This document shows, one piece after another, positions 1 to 8,630 of a DNA stretch of 64,000 bases. Location of the stretch: positions 372,001 to 436,000 of the forward strand of contig OY969772.1 in the NCBI GenBank assembly GCA_963702935.1, written 5' to 3'. The notes under the pieces are model-generated. The model saw nothing but the letters and a program-made list of their open reading frames with translations, was not told where the DNA came from and did no database searches. Both the position numbers and the translations under genes were made by a program. How positions within the stretch are numbered: position 1 is the stretch's first letter; each line of letters opens with the position of its first letter. Source of the DNA: DAOTWA01 sp963702935. GTDB taxonomy: Bacteria; Chloroflexota; Anaerolineae; Anaerolineales; Anaerolineaceae.

Positions 1-646
1 CTATCCCGGCCAATAAAAAGGCACGCCTGCCTCGCAGTGCTATTACTGCCCAATAGGCCACCACCACGCACATGAATCCCACTAGCTGTCCGGTAAACCA
101 CACTCGCCCAAAGGGCGCCAGGGTAAGATAAACTGTACCTAATGCAAAGAAAAATACCAGCAAACTGCGCCGATACTGATCCAAGGCGAGCAATCCGCGT
201 TCCGCAGCCGCCCGCAGAAGCATGGCTACCCCAGCCACATTGAGCGCCCCAATCACCAGGGTAAAGAGGATGTCACTAAAGCCGACCCCAAATAAGGCGA
301 CCCATGGCATCAGCAACAATGCCGGGAAAGGCGGCCAGTACAGATAATAGCTGCCTCCGAAAAACACCAGATCGTGGACGTCCGGCGGAATCAATCTTAG
401 GGGAAGCTGACCGTGCAGGAAAGCATCCGCCAGATAGTTGTAATAAGCATTATTGGAGCTGGATCCCAAGGGAGCATGATAGATGGAGATCAGAGTATAA
501 ATGGCCAGTGCAAAAAGAAAGCTCCAGACGGGACTTTCCCAAAGCAATAGAATGCTCCTGGTTTTCTTCCAGAATAAAGCCGGCCTGGGAACATCTACAC
601 TGATCGGTGGGCTTTCCCGCATGGCAGAATTTTGATCCTTCCTCAT
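1..646 (-). CDS. Membrane glycosyltransferase (GT39/GT87-like), C-terminus outside the window
   Basis: The reverse strand stays open from about 646 to the window edge. It encodes a cytosolic N-terminus (MRKDQNSAMRESPP...), a first membrane span (about residues 38-55) and a short loop with GSSSNNAYYNYLADAF and GGSYYLYWPPFPALL. Several further hydrophobic spans follow. The loop with a YWPP-type motif is typical of polyprenyl-phosphate-sugar-dependent glycosyltransferases. Two starts are possible, 646 or 622; a GAGGAAGG stretch lies before 622. The reading frame runs off the left edge, so the C-terminal half is missing. It sits beside a second membrane glycosyltransferase on the same strand. The acceptor and sugar cannot be told. 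Confidence 0.7.
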   Translation of the reverse strand, partial: MRKDQNSAMRESPPISVDVPRPALFWKKTRSILLLWESPVWSFLFALAIYTLISIYHAPLGSSSNNAYYNYLADAFLHGQLPLRLIPPDVHDLVFFGGSYYLYWPPFPALLLMPWVALFGVGFSDILFTLVIGALNVAGVAMLLRAAAERGLLALDQYRRSLLVFFFALGTVYLTLAPFGRVWFTGQLVGFMCVVVAYWAVIALRGRRAFLLAGI

Positions 647-774
647 TCGATACGTTCCACAACCATTCTATTCTCGGATAAAGGGCAAGTCAATTAAACC
701 TGCCTTACAGCCAGCCTACAATCATGCTCCACAGCGTAACAACGGTGTAACCGTCCGAGAGAATCGTTTTGAAT

Positions 775-1957
775 TCAAAGCGCAGATACAGTCTGCCTGT
801 ACCAAAGATAAATCAGCCATGCAAACAAGCCAACCCGCGCGGGGATCACCACCCACAGTCCGGCATAAATGTGGTGCGCCAGAAGAAACGGCCATTCCAA
901 TACCGTGATCAATACCAGCAGAAGAGTAATCGTGAAGGCTCTCTCTTCCGGAAGAGAGAGCAGGATGAGTGGGAGGAGATACAGAACCCACTGCGGACTC
1001 CATCCCGGCGACCACAGCAGGAAAAGCACCCAGGTGATCCCCACGAAAGAGATCATCGAACGGCGATCAAAAACTTTTACCTTCCAGAAGAATCCCAGCC
1101 CAAGCGCGGCGAAGATGGGCAGGGTGAGCCAGGAAGGCACTTTGGGCGGGTTGCCCTGGTGGGCACGATACAGGGTTGGGTCGTAACGTTCCTGGAGCAG
1201 GATGAACTCGCCGGTATCGTAATTTCCGTCCAACAGCGCCCAGGAAGTCTCCCAGGAAGTCCTCCCCGGTTGGGAAAGCAGGGAAGCCGTGGTCATCTTA
1301 GGGGAAGCCAGATAGAGTCCCCCCACGACGGCCGCCGTGATCCCGATGGACACCAGCGTGGCGCGCAGCGCATTTCTCCAGGGCCAATAGCGCCAGGCGG
1401 CCGGTAGCAGAAATACCGGGAACCATTTGGTGAGGATCCCCAGACCCAGGGAGATCGCGGAGCGTCCTTCTTTCTTCTCCAGCAGCCAGAATAAAGCCAG
1501 CAAAGTAAACAGGAGCGGGATCAGATCGTAATACCACCAGGTATAAGGCAACGGCGCCAGGACTCCAAAAAAGAGCACCGTTCGCAGCCAACCGCCCCTC
1601 TCCCCGAACAGGGAACGAGCCATCCGCAAGAAAAGGAACAGGCAGCCGGCGCCGGCCAGGGTCACCAGCATCAGTAGACAAAAATCGTATAAGAACTCCT
1701 GCCCACTGGCTAACCGGTAGAGGGCCGCGTTCAGGAATGGGAAAAGAGGCGGATATTCCACCCAATACTGAAAGAACGGCCAGCCGTTGAGACCCGCTAC
1801 CTTAAAAGTAGGGAGGAAAGTCTCCAAAACCGTAAAAATCATTGGGGATCAGACTGAGAAAAAGCAGGACCCGGCCCAAAAAATACAGGAGGGGGAGGAT
1901 CAGGTCGTATTTAGAAGCATCCTGCTTGCTGGCAGCTTCCAAGGAGTTTGAGTCCAT
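775..1957 (-). CDS. Membrane glycosyltransferase, GT87/DUF2029-like (single-base frameshift)
   Basis: A polytopic membrane protein with about nine hydrophobic spans, resembling polyprenol-phosphate-mannose or -glucose dependent transferases (DUF2029/GT87). The early loop has FPPYFKVAGLNGWPFFQYWVEYPPLFPF, and WYYDLIPLLF and LTKWFPVFLLP follow. The N-terminus (MDSNSLEAASKQDASKYDLI) is in one frame and the rest in another. Removing one A from the AAAA run at 1804-1807 joins them without loss. The break is therefore one extra base, more likely a sequence error than decay because everything downstream is intact. Start 1957 is the methionine just before the first hydrophobic segment. It probably works with its neighbour on cell-surface glycans. 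Confidence 0.7.
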
Positions 1958-2066
1958 CGTAGACGCCCGTCGAGGAATTTGGATCCAATTTATTCTAGCT
2001 TCAGGGTGATTCAACGTCAACGGACTTTTCCTTACAATAACCCAACAATCCACAAGTGCCAGAAGG

Positions 2067-2072
2067 TATAAT
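2067..2072 (+). promoter_or_regulatory. Candidate -10 element before the glycan oxidoreductase
   Basis: A perfect TATAAT lies 40 bases before the ATG at 2113, in the gap between divergent genes. No convincing -35 hexamer sits 16-18 bases upstream, so this is a weak promoter call based on the -10 alone. Confidence 0.3.
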
Positions 2073-2112
2073 AAGCCGAGTAAGCATTCTCCATATCCGG
2101 ATGCAGGTTCCT

Positions 2113-4284
2113 ATGAAACAACTCCTTCAAAACATGCGCAGCGGCGTCACTGCCGTCGTCGACGTCCCCGTCCCCACTCCCCACCCGGGCATGGCCCTGG
2201 TGCGCAACGCCGCTTCGCTGGTCTCCGCCGGCACCGAGCGCATGCTGGTCGAATTCGCTGAAAAGAGCCTGTTGGCCAAGGCCCAGGCGCGCCCTGACCT
2301 GGTGCGCCAGGTGCTGGATAAAACCCGCCGCGAGGGGCTGCTCCCCACGCTCGAAGCCACCTTCAACCGCCTCGATCAGCCCATGGCGCTGGGATATTCC
2401 TCGGCCGGCACCATCGTGGCCCTGGGCGAGGGCTTGCAGGGCTTCCAGGTGGGCGACCGGGTGGCCTGCGCCGGCGGCGGATATGCCGTCCACGCCGAAT
2501 ACGTCAGCGTGCCGCACAACCTGCTGGCAAAGCTGCCCGACGCGGTGGACTTCGATGCGGCGGCCTTCGCCACGCTGGGGGCCATCGCCATGCACGGCTT
2601 CCGCCTGGCTGAAACCCAGGTGGGCGAGCGCGTGGCCATCATCGGGCTGGGACTACTCGGGCTGCTCAGCCTGGGGATCGCCCGCGCCGCCGGCTGCGAG
2701 GTGCTGGGCGTAGACCTCGACCCCCGCCGCGTGGAGCTGGCGCGCCACATGGGCGCCGAGGCGGTCTTGCGCGCGCAGGCCGAAGGGGCCGCGGGCGCCT
2801 TCAGCCGCGGGCGCGGCTGCGACGCCGTCTTGATCTGCGCCAACTCTTCCTCCAGCGACCCGGTCGAGCTGGCCGGTTTATTAGCGCGCGACCGGGCCAG
2901 GGTCATCGCCGTGGGCGCCGTGAAGCTGGAGATTCCTCGCAACATTTATTATCAGAAGGAGCTCACCTTCCTGGCCTCGCGCTCCTACGGCCCCGGGCGC
3001 TACGACCCGGCTTACGAAGAGGGCGGCCAGGATTATCCGCCCGGTTATGTACGCTGGACGGAAGGGCGCAACCTGGAAGCCTTCGTGGACCTGCTGGCCG
3101 CCGGCAAAGTGGACGTGCGCCCGCTGATCACGCATCGCTTCCCCATCCAGGACGCGCCGCAGGCCTACGAGTGGATCACCGGCAAGCATCAAGGGGAGCC
3201 GTTCCTGGGGGTGCTGCTCACTTATCCACAGGAGGCCGCTCCAGTGGAGGCCGCCGCCCGCCGCGTCTCGCTGGGGATTTCTGGCGAGCAGCCGCTCGCC
3301 GGGCAGGCGGACATCCGCCTGGGGGTGCTGGGCGCGGGCAATTACGCCACGGCGGCCTTCCTGCCCAACGTGCAGCGCGCCGGGGGCGTGGAGAAGGTCA
3401 TCGTAGCTTCGGCCTCCGGGCTGAACGCGCAGCACGCCGCCCAGAAATTCGGCTTCCGCAACGCGGGCAGCAGCGAGGAAGACGTGCTGGATGACGCCTC
3501 CATCAACGTCATCGCTATCCTGACGCGCCACCATCTGCACGCTCGCCAGGTACTGGCGGCGCTCCAGGCCGGCAAGCACGTCTTCTGCGAGAAGCCCCTG
3601 GCGCTCCACGCCGAGGAGCTGGAGGCTATCGCTGACCTGCTCCAGAAAGAAGGCACTCCGCTGCTGATGGCCGGCTTCAACCGGCGCTTCGCGCCCCTGG
3701 CAGTGCGCCTGAAAGCCTTCTTCCAGGGCAGCGGCGAGCCTCTGGCCATGCACTACCGCGTCAACGCCGGGGCGCTGCCCCTCACCCACTGGACGCAGGA
3801 CCCGGCCCAGGGCGGCGGGCGCATCCTTGGGGAAGCCTGCCACTTCGTGGACTTCCTCACCTTCCTGGCCGGCGCCGCCCCCGTTTCGGTCAGCGCCTGC
3901 GGCCTTCCGGACGGCGGGCGCTACCGCGAGGATAACGTCCAGCTCACCTTCAGCTTCCCGGACGGATCGCTCGGCACGGTCGCTTACCTGGCCAACGGGG
4001 ACAAATCCTTCCCCAAGGAGCGTGTGGAGGTCTTCGGCGGCGGGCGGGTGGCCGTCCTGGACGATTTCCGCGCGCTCGAGCTGGTGCACGCCGGACGTCG
4101 CCAGGTGTCCCGCGAGCGCCTGCGCCAGGATAAGGGCCACCAGGCCGCCTGGGAGGCCTTCCTGAGCGCCATCCGCGCGGGCGGACCGGCGCCCATTCCC
4201 TACGAGCAGCTCCTGGGGGTCACTCGCGCCACCTTCGCCGCCGTGGAATCGCTGCGCAGCGGCCAGCGCCTGGTCCTACCCTGA
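2113..4284 (+). CDS. Bi-domain oxidoreductase: MDR dehydrogenase fused to Gfo/Idh/MocA
   Basis: About 723 residues. The N-terminal half (about 1-370) is a medium-chain dehydrogenase with a nucleotide-binding VAIIGLGLLGLLSLG segment. The C-terminal half (about 400-723) is a Gfo/Idh/MocA sugar dehydrogenase with LGVLGAGNYATAAFLP and the EKPLAL catalytic-lysine motif. This fusion is known from bacterial polysaccharide loci, where it is usually next to a heparinase-like protein, as here. The start is the MKQLLQNMRSG methionine; upstream in-frame codons look non-coding. The heparinase-like gene follows after 13 bases, which suggests one transcript. Likely role: NAD(P)-dependent oxidation/reduction of a nucleotide sugar or glycan unit. 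The substrate is unknown. Confidence 0.85.
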   Translation: MKQLLQNMRSGVTAVVDVPVPTPHPGMALVRNAASLVSAGTERMLVEFAEKSLLAKAQARPDLVRQVLDKTRREGLLPTLEATFNRLDQPMALGYSSAGTIVALGEGLQGFQVGDRVACAGGGYAVHAEYVSVPHNLLAKLPDAVDFDAAAFATLGAIAMHGFRLAETQVGERVAIIGLGLLGLLSLGIARAAGCEVLGVDLDPRRVELARHMGAEAVLRAQAEGAAGAFSRGRGCDAVLICANSSSSDPVELAGLLARDRARVIAVGAVKLEIPRNIYYQKELTFLASRSYGPGRYDPAYEEGGQDYPPGYVRWTEGRNLEAFVDLLAAGKVDVRPLITHRFPIQDAPQAYEWITGKHQGEPFLGVLLTYPQEAAPVEAAARRVSLGISGEQPLAGQADIRLGVLGAGNYATAAFLPNVQRAGGVEKVIVASASGLNAQHAAQKFGFRNAGSSEEDVLDDASINVIAILTRHHLHARQVLAALQAGKHVFCEKPLALHAEELEAIADLLQKEGTPLLMAGFNRRFAPLAVRLKAFFQGSGEPLAMHYRVNAGALPLTHWTQDPAQGGGRILGEACHFVDFLTFLAGAAPVSVSACGLPDGGRYREDNVQLTFSFPDGSLGTVAYLANGDKSFPKERVEVFGGGRVAVLDDFRALELVHAGRRQVSRERLRQDKGHQAAWEAFLSAIRAGGPAPIPYEQLLGVTRATFAAVESLRSGQRLVLP

Positions 4285-4297
4285 GCAGGCCGGCGGG

Positions 4298-6256
4298 ATG
4301 ATCCAACGTATCTCGCGCGCCTGGAAAGCCTTTCGCCAGTTGGGGTTCGAGGCGGTGACGCTTTACGCCCTCTACCACTTCGGCCTGTTCAGCGGGCATT
4401 ACCGGCGCAGCACGCCCGTGCGCGCAGAGACGGACGACGGCCCGGCGCCCGACCTGGACGGCGCGCCTTTCTTCCCCCTGCCGGGGAGCGCTGACCTGAA
4501 GCGTATTCCCGGCTTCAACGCAGCAGAGCTGTTCGCCGAAGCCGGAGAGATCCTGGCGGGGAAATACCGCCCCTTTGGGGGGCCGCTGGCCGACTTGCAG
4601 CTCACTCCGCCTGCCCCTGTGCGCCACTGGACGGCCTACGAGCGCGGGCGCCTGATTCCCGGCGACATCAAGCTGGCCTGGGAGCCGGGCCGCTTTGGCT
4701 GGGCCTACCCCCTGGTGCGCGCCTACACCCTCAGCGGCGACGAGCGCTACGCGGCGGCTTTCTGGGAATACGCGGAGACTTTCTTGCAGGCCAATCCCCC
4801 TAACCTGGGCCCGCAGTGGGCCTCGGGCCAGGAAGTGGCCCTGCGCCTGATGGCCCTGGCCTTTGCGGCCAGAGCGCTGGCGCGCGCGCCGTCTTCCACA
4901 CTTGAGCGCCGGGAGCGCCTCAGCCGGGCCATCGCCGCGCACGCCCGGCGCATTCCGCTCACCCTGGTGTATGCGCGCGCGCAGAAGAACAACCACCTGC
5001 TCAGCGAAGCCGCCGGATTGTACACCGCCGGGGTCCTGTTGGGCGGCGCGCCTGAAGCTGATGCGTGGCGCAAGCTGGGCTGGAAGTGGCTGAATTCCGC
5101 CTTCCAGGCGCAGATCGCCCCCAACGGCGCGTATACCCAGCACAGCGCCAATTACCACCGCCTGATGCTGCACCTGGCTCTGTGGGTGGAGGCCCTCTCC
5201 CGCAGCCGGGGCGAGGCCCTGCCAGGGGCTACCCTGGAAAGGCTGGCGGCCGCCACGCGCTGGCTGCTGGCCTTGCTGGACGTAGAAAGCGGGGGGGTCC
5301 CCAACCTGGGCGCCAACGACGGCGCCTGCATTTTGCCGCTGGCCGGCGGCGGTTTCCAGGATTACCGCCCGGTGCTCCAGGCCGCCTCGCGCGCTTTCCT
5401 GGGGCAGCCCTGCCTTCCTCCCGGCCCCTGGGACGAGCTGGGCTGCTGGCTGGGCCAGGCAGTCGCGCAGGGAGCCGAGGTTGCGCCTCAGGAAGCCCTT
5501 CCCGCCTCCGCGGCGGACATGCACCGCCTGGACGGGCAGCGCTCCTGGGGGGTGCTGCGTGCGGCCCATTTCAGCGACCGCCCTTCGCACGCCGACCAGC
5601 TCCACGTGGACCTGTGGTGGCGCGGCCTGAACCTGGCGCGGGACGCCGGCACCTACCAGTACAACGGCCAGCCGCCCTGGGACAACCGCCTGGCCGGCAC
5701 CCTGGTGCACAACACCGTGATGGTGGATGGCCAAGACCAGATGCTGCGCGGAGGGCGTTTCCTCTGGCTGGATTGGGCCCAGGGCCGGCTCATGGAGCGC
5801 CTGGCCGACCCCCACCAGGGTCGCGAAGAGGTCACCGCCCGGCACACCGGCTATCGCCGCCTGGGCATCGTCCACGAGCGCACCCTGGCGCGAGACGGGG
5901 CGGAGCGCTGGCTGGTGCTCGACCAGCTCCTGGCGTTCAAGAACACTCGCAACGCGCACACCCTGCGCGTGCACTGGCTGCTGCCCGACTGGGAATGGGA
6001 GCTGCAAAGCACAACCCTCTTGCTGCACTCGCCTTACGGAGACGTCCGCCTGAGGCTCAAGAGCGCCGGGCTGGACAGCCGGCAGGTGCAGCTCGTGCGC
6101 GCCGGGGAAACCCTGTCCGGCGCGGAAAGCCCTCAGGCGGTCCTCCTGGGATGGTACTCGCCGACCTACGGGGTAAAGACGCCGGCGCTTTCCTTCTCCG
6201 CCCAGGTAAGCGGCGGGCTGCCCCTGTATATGACCAGCGAGTGGAGCCTGCCATAG
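4298..6256 (+). CDS. Heparinase II/III family protein
   Basis: 652 residues. The first ~340 residues are an alpha-helical toroid-like region (RFGWAYPLVRAYTLSGDERY, QWASGQEVALRLMALA, NNHLLSEAAGLY). The C-terminal ~260 residues are the beta-rich heparinase II/III domain, with HADQLHVDLWWRG, NTVMVDGQDQM and HTGYRR. Conserved His/Tyr/Asn positions of the polysaccharide-lyase family are visible. No signal peptide is evident, so it may act in the cytosol or at the membrane on a lipid-linked or nascent glycan instead of degrading an external polymer. It follows the bi-domain oxidoreductase with a 13-base gap, the standard partner arrangement in exopolysaccharide clusters. Exact substrate and polarity (lyase or biosynthetic role) are unknown. 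Confidence 0.8.
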   Translation: MIQRISRAWKAFRQLGFEAVTLYALYHFGLFSGHYRRSTPVRAETDDGPAPDLDGAPFFPLPGSADLKRIPGFNAAELFAEAGEILAGKYRPFGGPLADLQLTPPAPVRHWTAYERGRLIPGDIKLAWEPGRFGWAYPLVRAYTLSGDERYAAAFWEYAETFLQANPPNLGPQWASGQEVALRLMALAFAARALARAPSSTLERRERLSRAIAAHARRIPLTLVYARAQKNNHLLSEAAGLYTAGVLLGGAPEADAWRKLGWKWLNSAFQAQIAPNGAYTQHSANYHRLMLHLALWVEALSRSRGEALPGATLERLAAATRWLLALLDVESGGVPNLGANDGACILPLAGGGFQDYRPVLQAASRAFLGQPCLPPGPWDELGCWLGQAVAQGAEVAPQEALPASAADMHRLDGQRSWGVLRAAHFSDRPSHADQLHVDLWWRGLNLARDAGTYQYNGQPPWDNRLAGTLVHNTVMVDGQDQMLRGGRFLWLDWAQGRLMERLADPHQGREEVTARHTGYRRLGIVHERTLARDGAERWLVLDQLLAFKNTRNAHTLRVHWLLPDWEWELQSTTLLLHSPYGDVRLRLKSAGLDSRQVQLVRAGETLSGAESPQAVLLGWYSPTYGVKTPALSFSAQVSGGLPLYMTSEWSLP

Positions 6257-6267
6257 ATTAAAAAATT

Positions 6268-6302
6268 GGTGAAGGGAGCGCTTTAGCCGCACTCCCTTCA
6301 CC
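6268..6302 (-). terminator. Rho-independent terminator for the pilin gene
   Basis: A perfect 11-base stem (GGTGAAGGGAG / CTCCCTTCACC) with a 13-base loop. Read on the minus strand it is followed by AATTTTTTAAT, a good U-tract, and it lies just past the pilin stop. On the plus strand it also closes the heparinase gene, but without a U-run. Confidence 0.75.
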
Positions 6303-6324
6303 CTACCTTTGGAGGCGAAGCTGT

Positions 6325-6472
6325 CTAAATGGCGTTGACGATATTGCTGAACACGTTACCGATAGCCGGAACCCAACAGAGCTAATATAACAATCACGAC
6401 AACAGCGACTAAAACAAGAATCAAGGCGTACTCTACCAGGCCCTGGCCTCTCTCGCGCGGCGCGAAGAGCAT
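6325..6472 (-). CDS. flp: Flp/Fap-type class IVb pilin (single-base frameshift)
   Basis: A 48-residue pilin subunit. The start MLFAPRERGQGLVEYALI has the prepilin cleavage region G/QGLVEY, with Glu at +5 and Tyr at +6, followed by one hydrophobic helix. As written, the frame ends at LLGSGYR. Removing one base at 6370/6371 restores LLGPAIGNVFSNIVNAI and a TAG stop at 6325-6327, the usual Flp C-terminus. A strong GGGAGGTG ribosome site precedes the ATG, and a rho-independent terminator follows. It stands alone: no Tad/CpaF assembly genes are visible in this window. It is too short for many gene callers. Confidence 0.8.
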
Positions 6473-6692
6473 CTTTTTTCACCTCCCTTCTTTTAGACTT
6501 TAAGAGGGGAGAAATACAATAAGCCCCCTTTAGAGAATAAAACGATATTCACAAGAAAACGTTACCGTTTGGGGAGATTCTCCACGCACGCAAGCTTCAC
6601 CTTAACCAGGGTGAATAGGGTACAATTTCATCACATAATCGTTGAGCACTCTCTGCAAAAGGGGAATGTTTTCCTCGGGATTCTAATCTGTT

Positions 6693-7917
6693 ATGCACAT
6701 ACTGTTAATTCACCAGGCGTTCGCAGCGCTCGACGAGGCCGGAGGCACACGCCACCACGAGCTGGCGCGCTACCTGGTCGAGCGGGGCCACCGGGTGACG
6801 GTCATCGCCAGCCCGGTCAGCTACCTGACGGGCACTTCCCAGGGCCGGCGCGTGCGTTGGGTCGAGCGCCAGGATGGGGGCGCGGGCATCCTCATCCTGC
6901 GCACGTATACCTACCCGGCTCTGCATCGCAGCTTCGTGCATCGCGTGATCGGCTTCCTGAGCTTCATGTTCTCCTCTTTCTGGGTGGGGACTCTCCGTCA
7001 GAGACGTGGATCTGGTGTGGGGCACGTCGCCGCCCATTTTCCAGGGCGTAACCGCCTGGGCGCTGGCGCGCCTGAAGCGCGTGCCCTTTCTTTTCGAGGT
7101 GCGCGACCTGTGGCCGGCCTTCGCCATCGCCATCGGCGTCCTGCGCCAGCCCCTGCTGGTGCGCGCCTCCTTGTGGCTGGAGCGCTTCCTCTACCGGCGC
7201 GCCGACCGGGTCATGGTGAATTCGCCGGGCTACATCGATCATGTGGTGGCGCACGGCGCGAAATGGGTGGAAATGATCCCCAACGGCGCCGACCCCCACA
7301 TGTTCGACCCCGCCGCGGACGGAGCCGATTTCCGCGAGCGCTACGGCCTGGAAGGCAAGTTCATCGCCCTGTACGCCGGCGCTCACGGCCTCTCCAACGA
7401 CCTGGGCGTGGCGCTGGAAGCCGCTCGACAATTATGCGCGGACGAACGCATCTGCGTGGTCTTTCTGGGGGACGGCAAGGAGAAGCCCGGCTTGCTCCAG
7501 CAGGCCGAGCAGATGCATTTGCGCAACGTGGTGTTCCTCCCGCCCGTCCCCAAAAACGAGATGTGCGCGGCCCTGGCGGCTGCGGATACCTGCATCGCCA
7601 TCCTCAAGCCTCTCGAATTATATAAAACCACTTACCCCAACAAGGTATTCGACTACATGGCCGCCGGGCGCCCGGTGGTGCTGGCCATCGACGGGGTCAT
7701 CCGCCAGGTGATCGAAGCCGCCGGCGCCGGCCTCCCCGTCCCCCCCGGGGACGCGGCGGCCATGGCCGCCGCCATCCAGGCGCTGGCCGCAGACCCGGCC
7801 AGGGGCCGCTCGATGGGCCTGGCCGGCCGCCGCTACCTGGAGCAGCGTTTCGCCCGCCAGGAGCTGGCGCAAAAATTGGCCTTAATGTTAGAAGAGATGA
7901 GGACTATGCATGGCTGA
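6693..7917 (+). CDS. Glycosyltransferase family 4, WbuB-like (single-base frameshift)
   Basis: A GT-B fold transferase of about 408 residues. The N-terminal domain has MHILLIHQAFAALDEAGGTRHHELARYL, and the C-terminal domain holds LYAGAHGLSNDLG, the acidic PLELYKTTYPNKVFDYMAAGRPVVLA nucleotide-sugar site and a helical tail. The frame breaks near 6990: deleting the A at 6990 changes GGG ACT CTC to GGG CTC TCC and continues as SVRDVDLVWGTSPPIFQG. That is the expected sequence for the family, so an extra base is likely. The stop overlaps the phoB start by 8 bases, although the two functions are unrelated. Likely role: sugar addition in the nearby glycan pathway. Confidence 0.8.
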
Positions 7918-8626
7918 AAAAATTCTCGTCATCGAAGATGAGCTTTCCTTGCAAGAGACGCTGGCGTATAACTTGAAACGCCAGGGTTACGAAGTGGAGA
8001 CCGCCGGAGACGGCAACACCGGGCTGGAGGCGGCGCGCCGCCAGCACCCCGATCTGTTGATCCTGGACGTGATGCTGCCCGGCATAGACGGTTTCGAGGT
8101 CTGCCGCATCCTGCGCCAGGAGATGAGCACGCCCGTGCTGATGCTGACCGCCCGCGACGACGAGATCGACCGGGTGGTGGGCCTGGAAGTGGGCGCGGAC
8201 GATTACATGACCAAGCCGTTCAGTATGCGCGAGCTCATGGCGCGGGTAAAAGCCATGCTGCGGCGCGTGCGCCTGATCCGCGAGGAAATGGGCGCCACGG
8301 CCAACCCGCCGCAGCCCGGCGACGACCAGTCCCTGGTCTTCGGCAACCTGACGGTCGACCTGGTACGCCGCGAGGCGCGCATCGGCGGCCAACCCCTGCT
8401 GTTGAAGCCCAAAGAATACGATTTGCTGCTCTTCCTGGCTCAACATCGCGGCCAGGCCCTCTCGCGTGAATACATCCTCAAAGAAGTGTGGGGGTGGGAT
8501 TTCTACGGCGACAGCCGCTCGGTAGACGTGCACATCCGCTGGCTGCGCGAAAAGATCGAGACGGACCCGGCCAAGCCCCAGCGCATCATCACCGTGCGCG
8601 GCTCCGGTTACCGCTTCGAAGGGTAA
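7910..8626 (+). CDS. phoB: Response regulator, OmpR/PhoB family
   Basis: 238 residues. An N-terminal receiver domain holds the phospho-accepting Asp53 in LLILDVMLPG, the acidic pocket ED at 8-9, and the conserved Lys in MTKPFS. The C-terminal winged helix is of OmpR type, with the RSVDVHIRWLREKIE recognition region and TVRGSGYRFEG end. It is followed after 4 bases by a PhoR-like kinase and then by the pst operon, which makes the phosphate-starvation regulator the best assignment. It presumably binds the phased TTAAC-type repeats before pstS and activates transport. Orthology to Escherichia coli PhoB or Bacillus PhoP is inferred from context and family. Confidence 0.88.
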   Translation: MAEKILVIEDELSLQETLAYNLKRQGYEVETAGDGNTGLEAARRQHPDLLILDVMLPGIDGFEVCRILRQEMSTPVLMLTARDDEIDRVVGLEVGADDYMTKPFSMRELMARVKAMLRRVRLIREEMGATANPPQPGDDQSLVFGNLTVDLVRREARIGGQPLLLKPKEYDLLLFLAQHRGQALSREYILKEVWGWDFYGDSRSVDVHIRWLREKIETDPAKPQRIITVRGSGYRFEG

Positions 8627-8630
8627 AGCC

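Noticed and set aside
2881..4140. Long open frame on the minus strand opposite the bi-domain oxidoreductase
   Set aside because: It follows from the high GC at third codon positions of the real gene; the translation has no recognisable domain.
4220..6301. A 690-codon open frame opposite the heparinase-like gene
   Set aside because: Low-complexity Ala/Gly/Arg translation and an obvious real gene on the plus strand.
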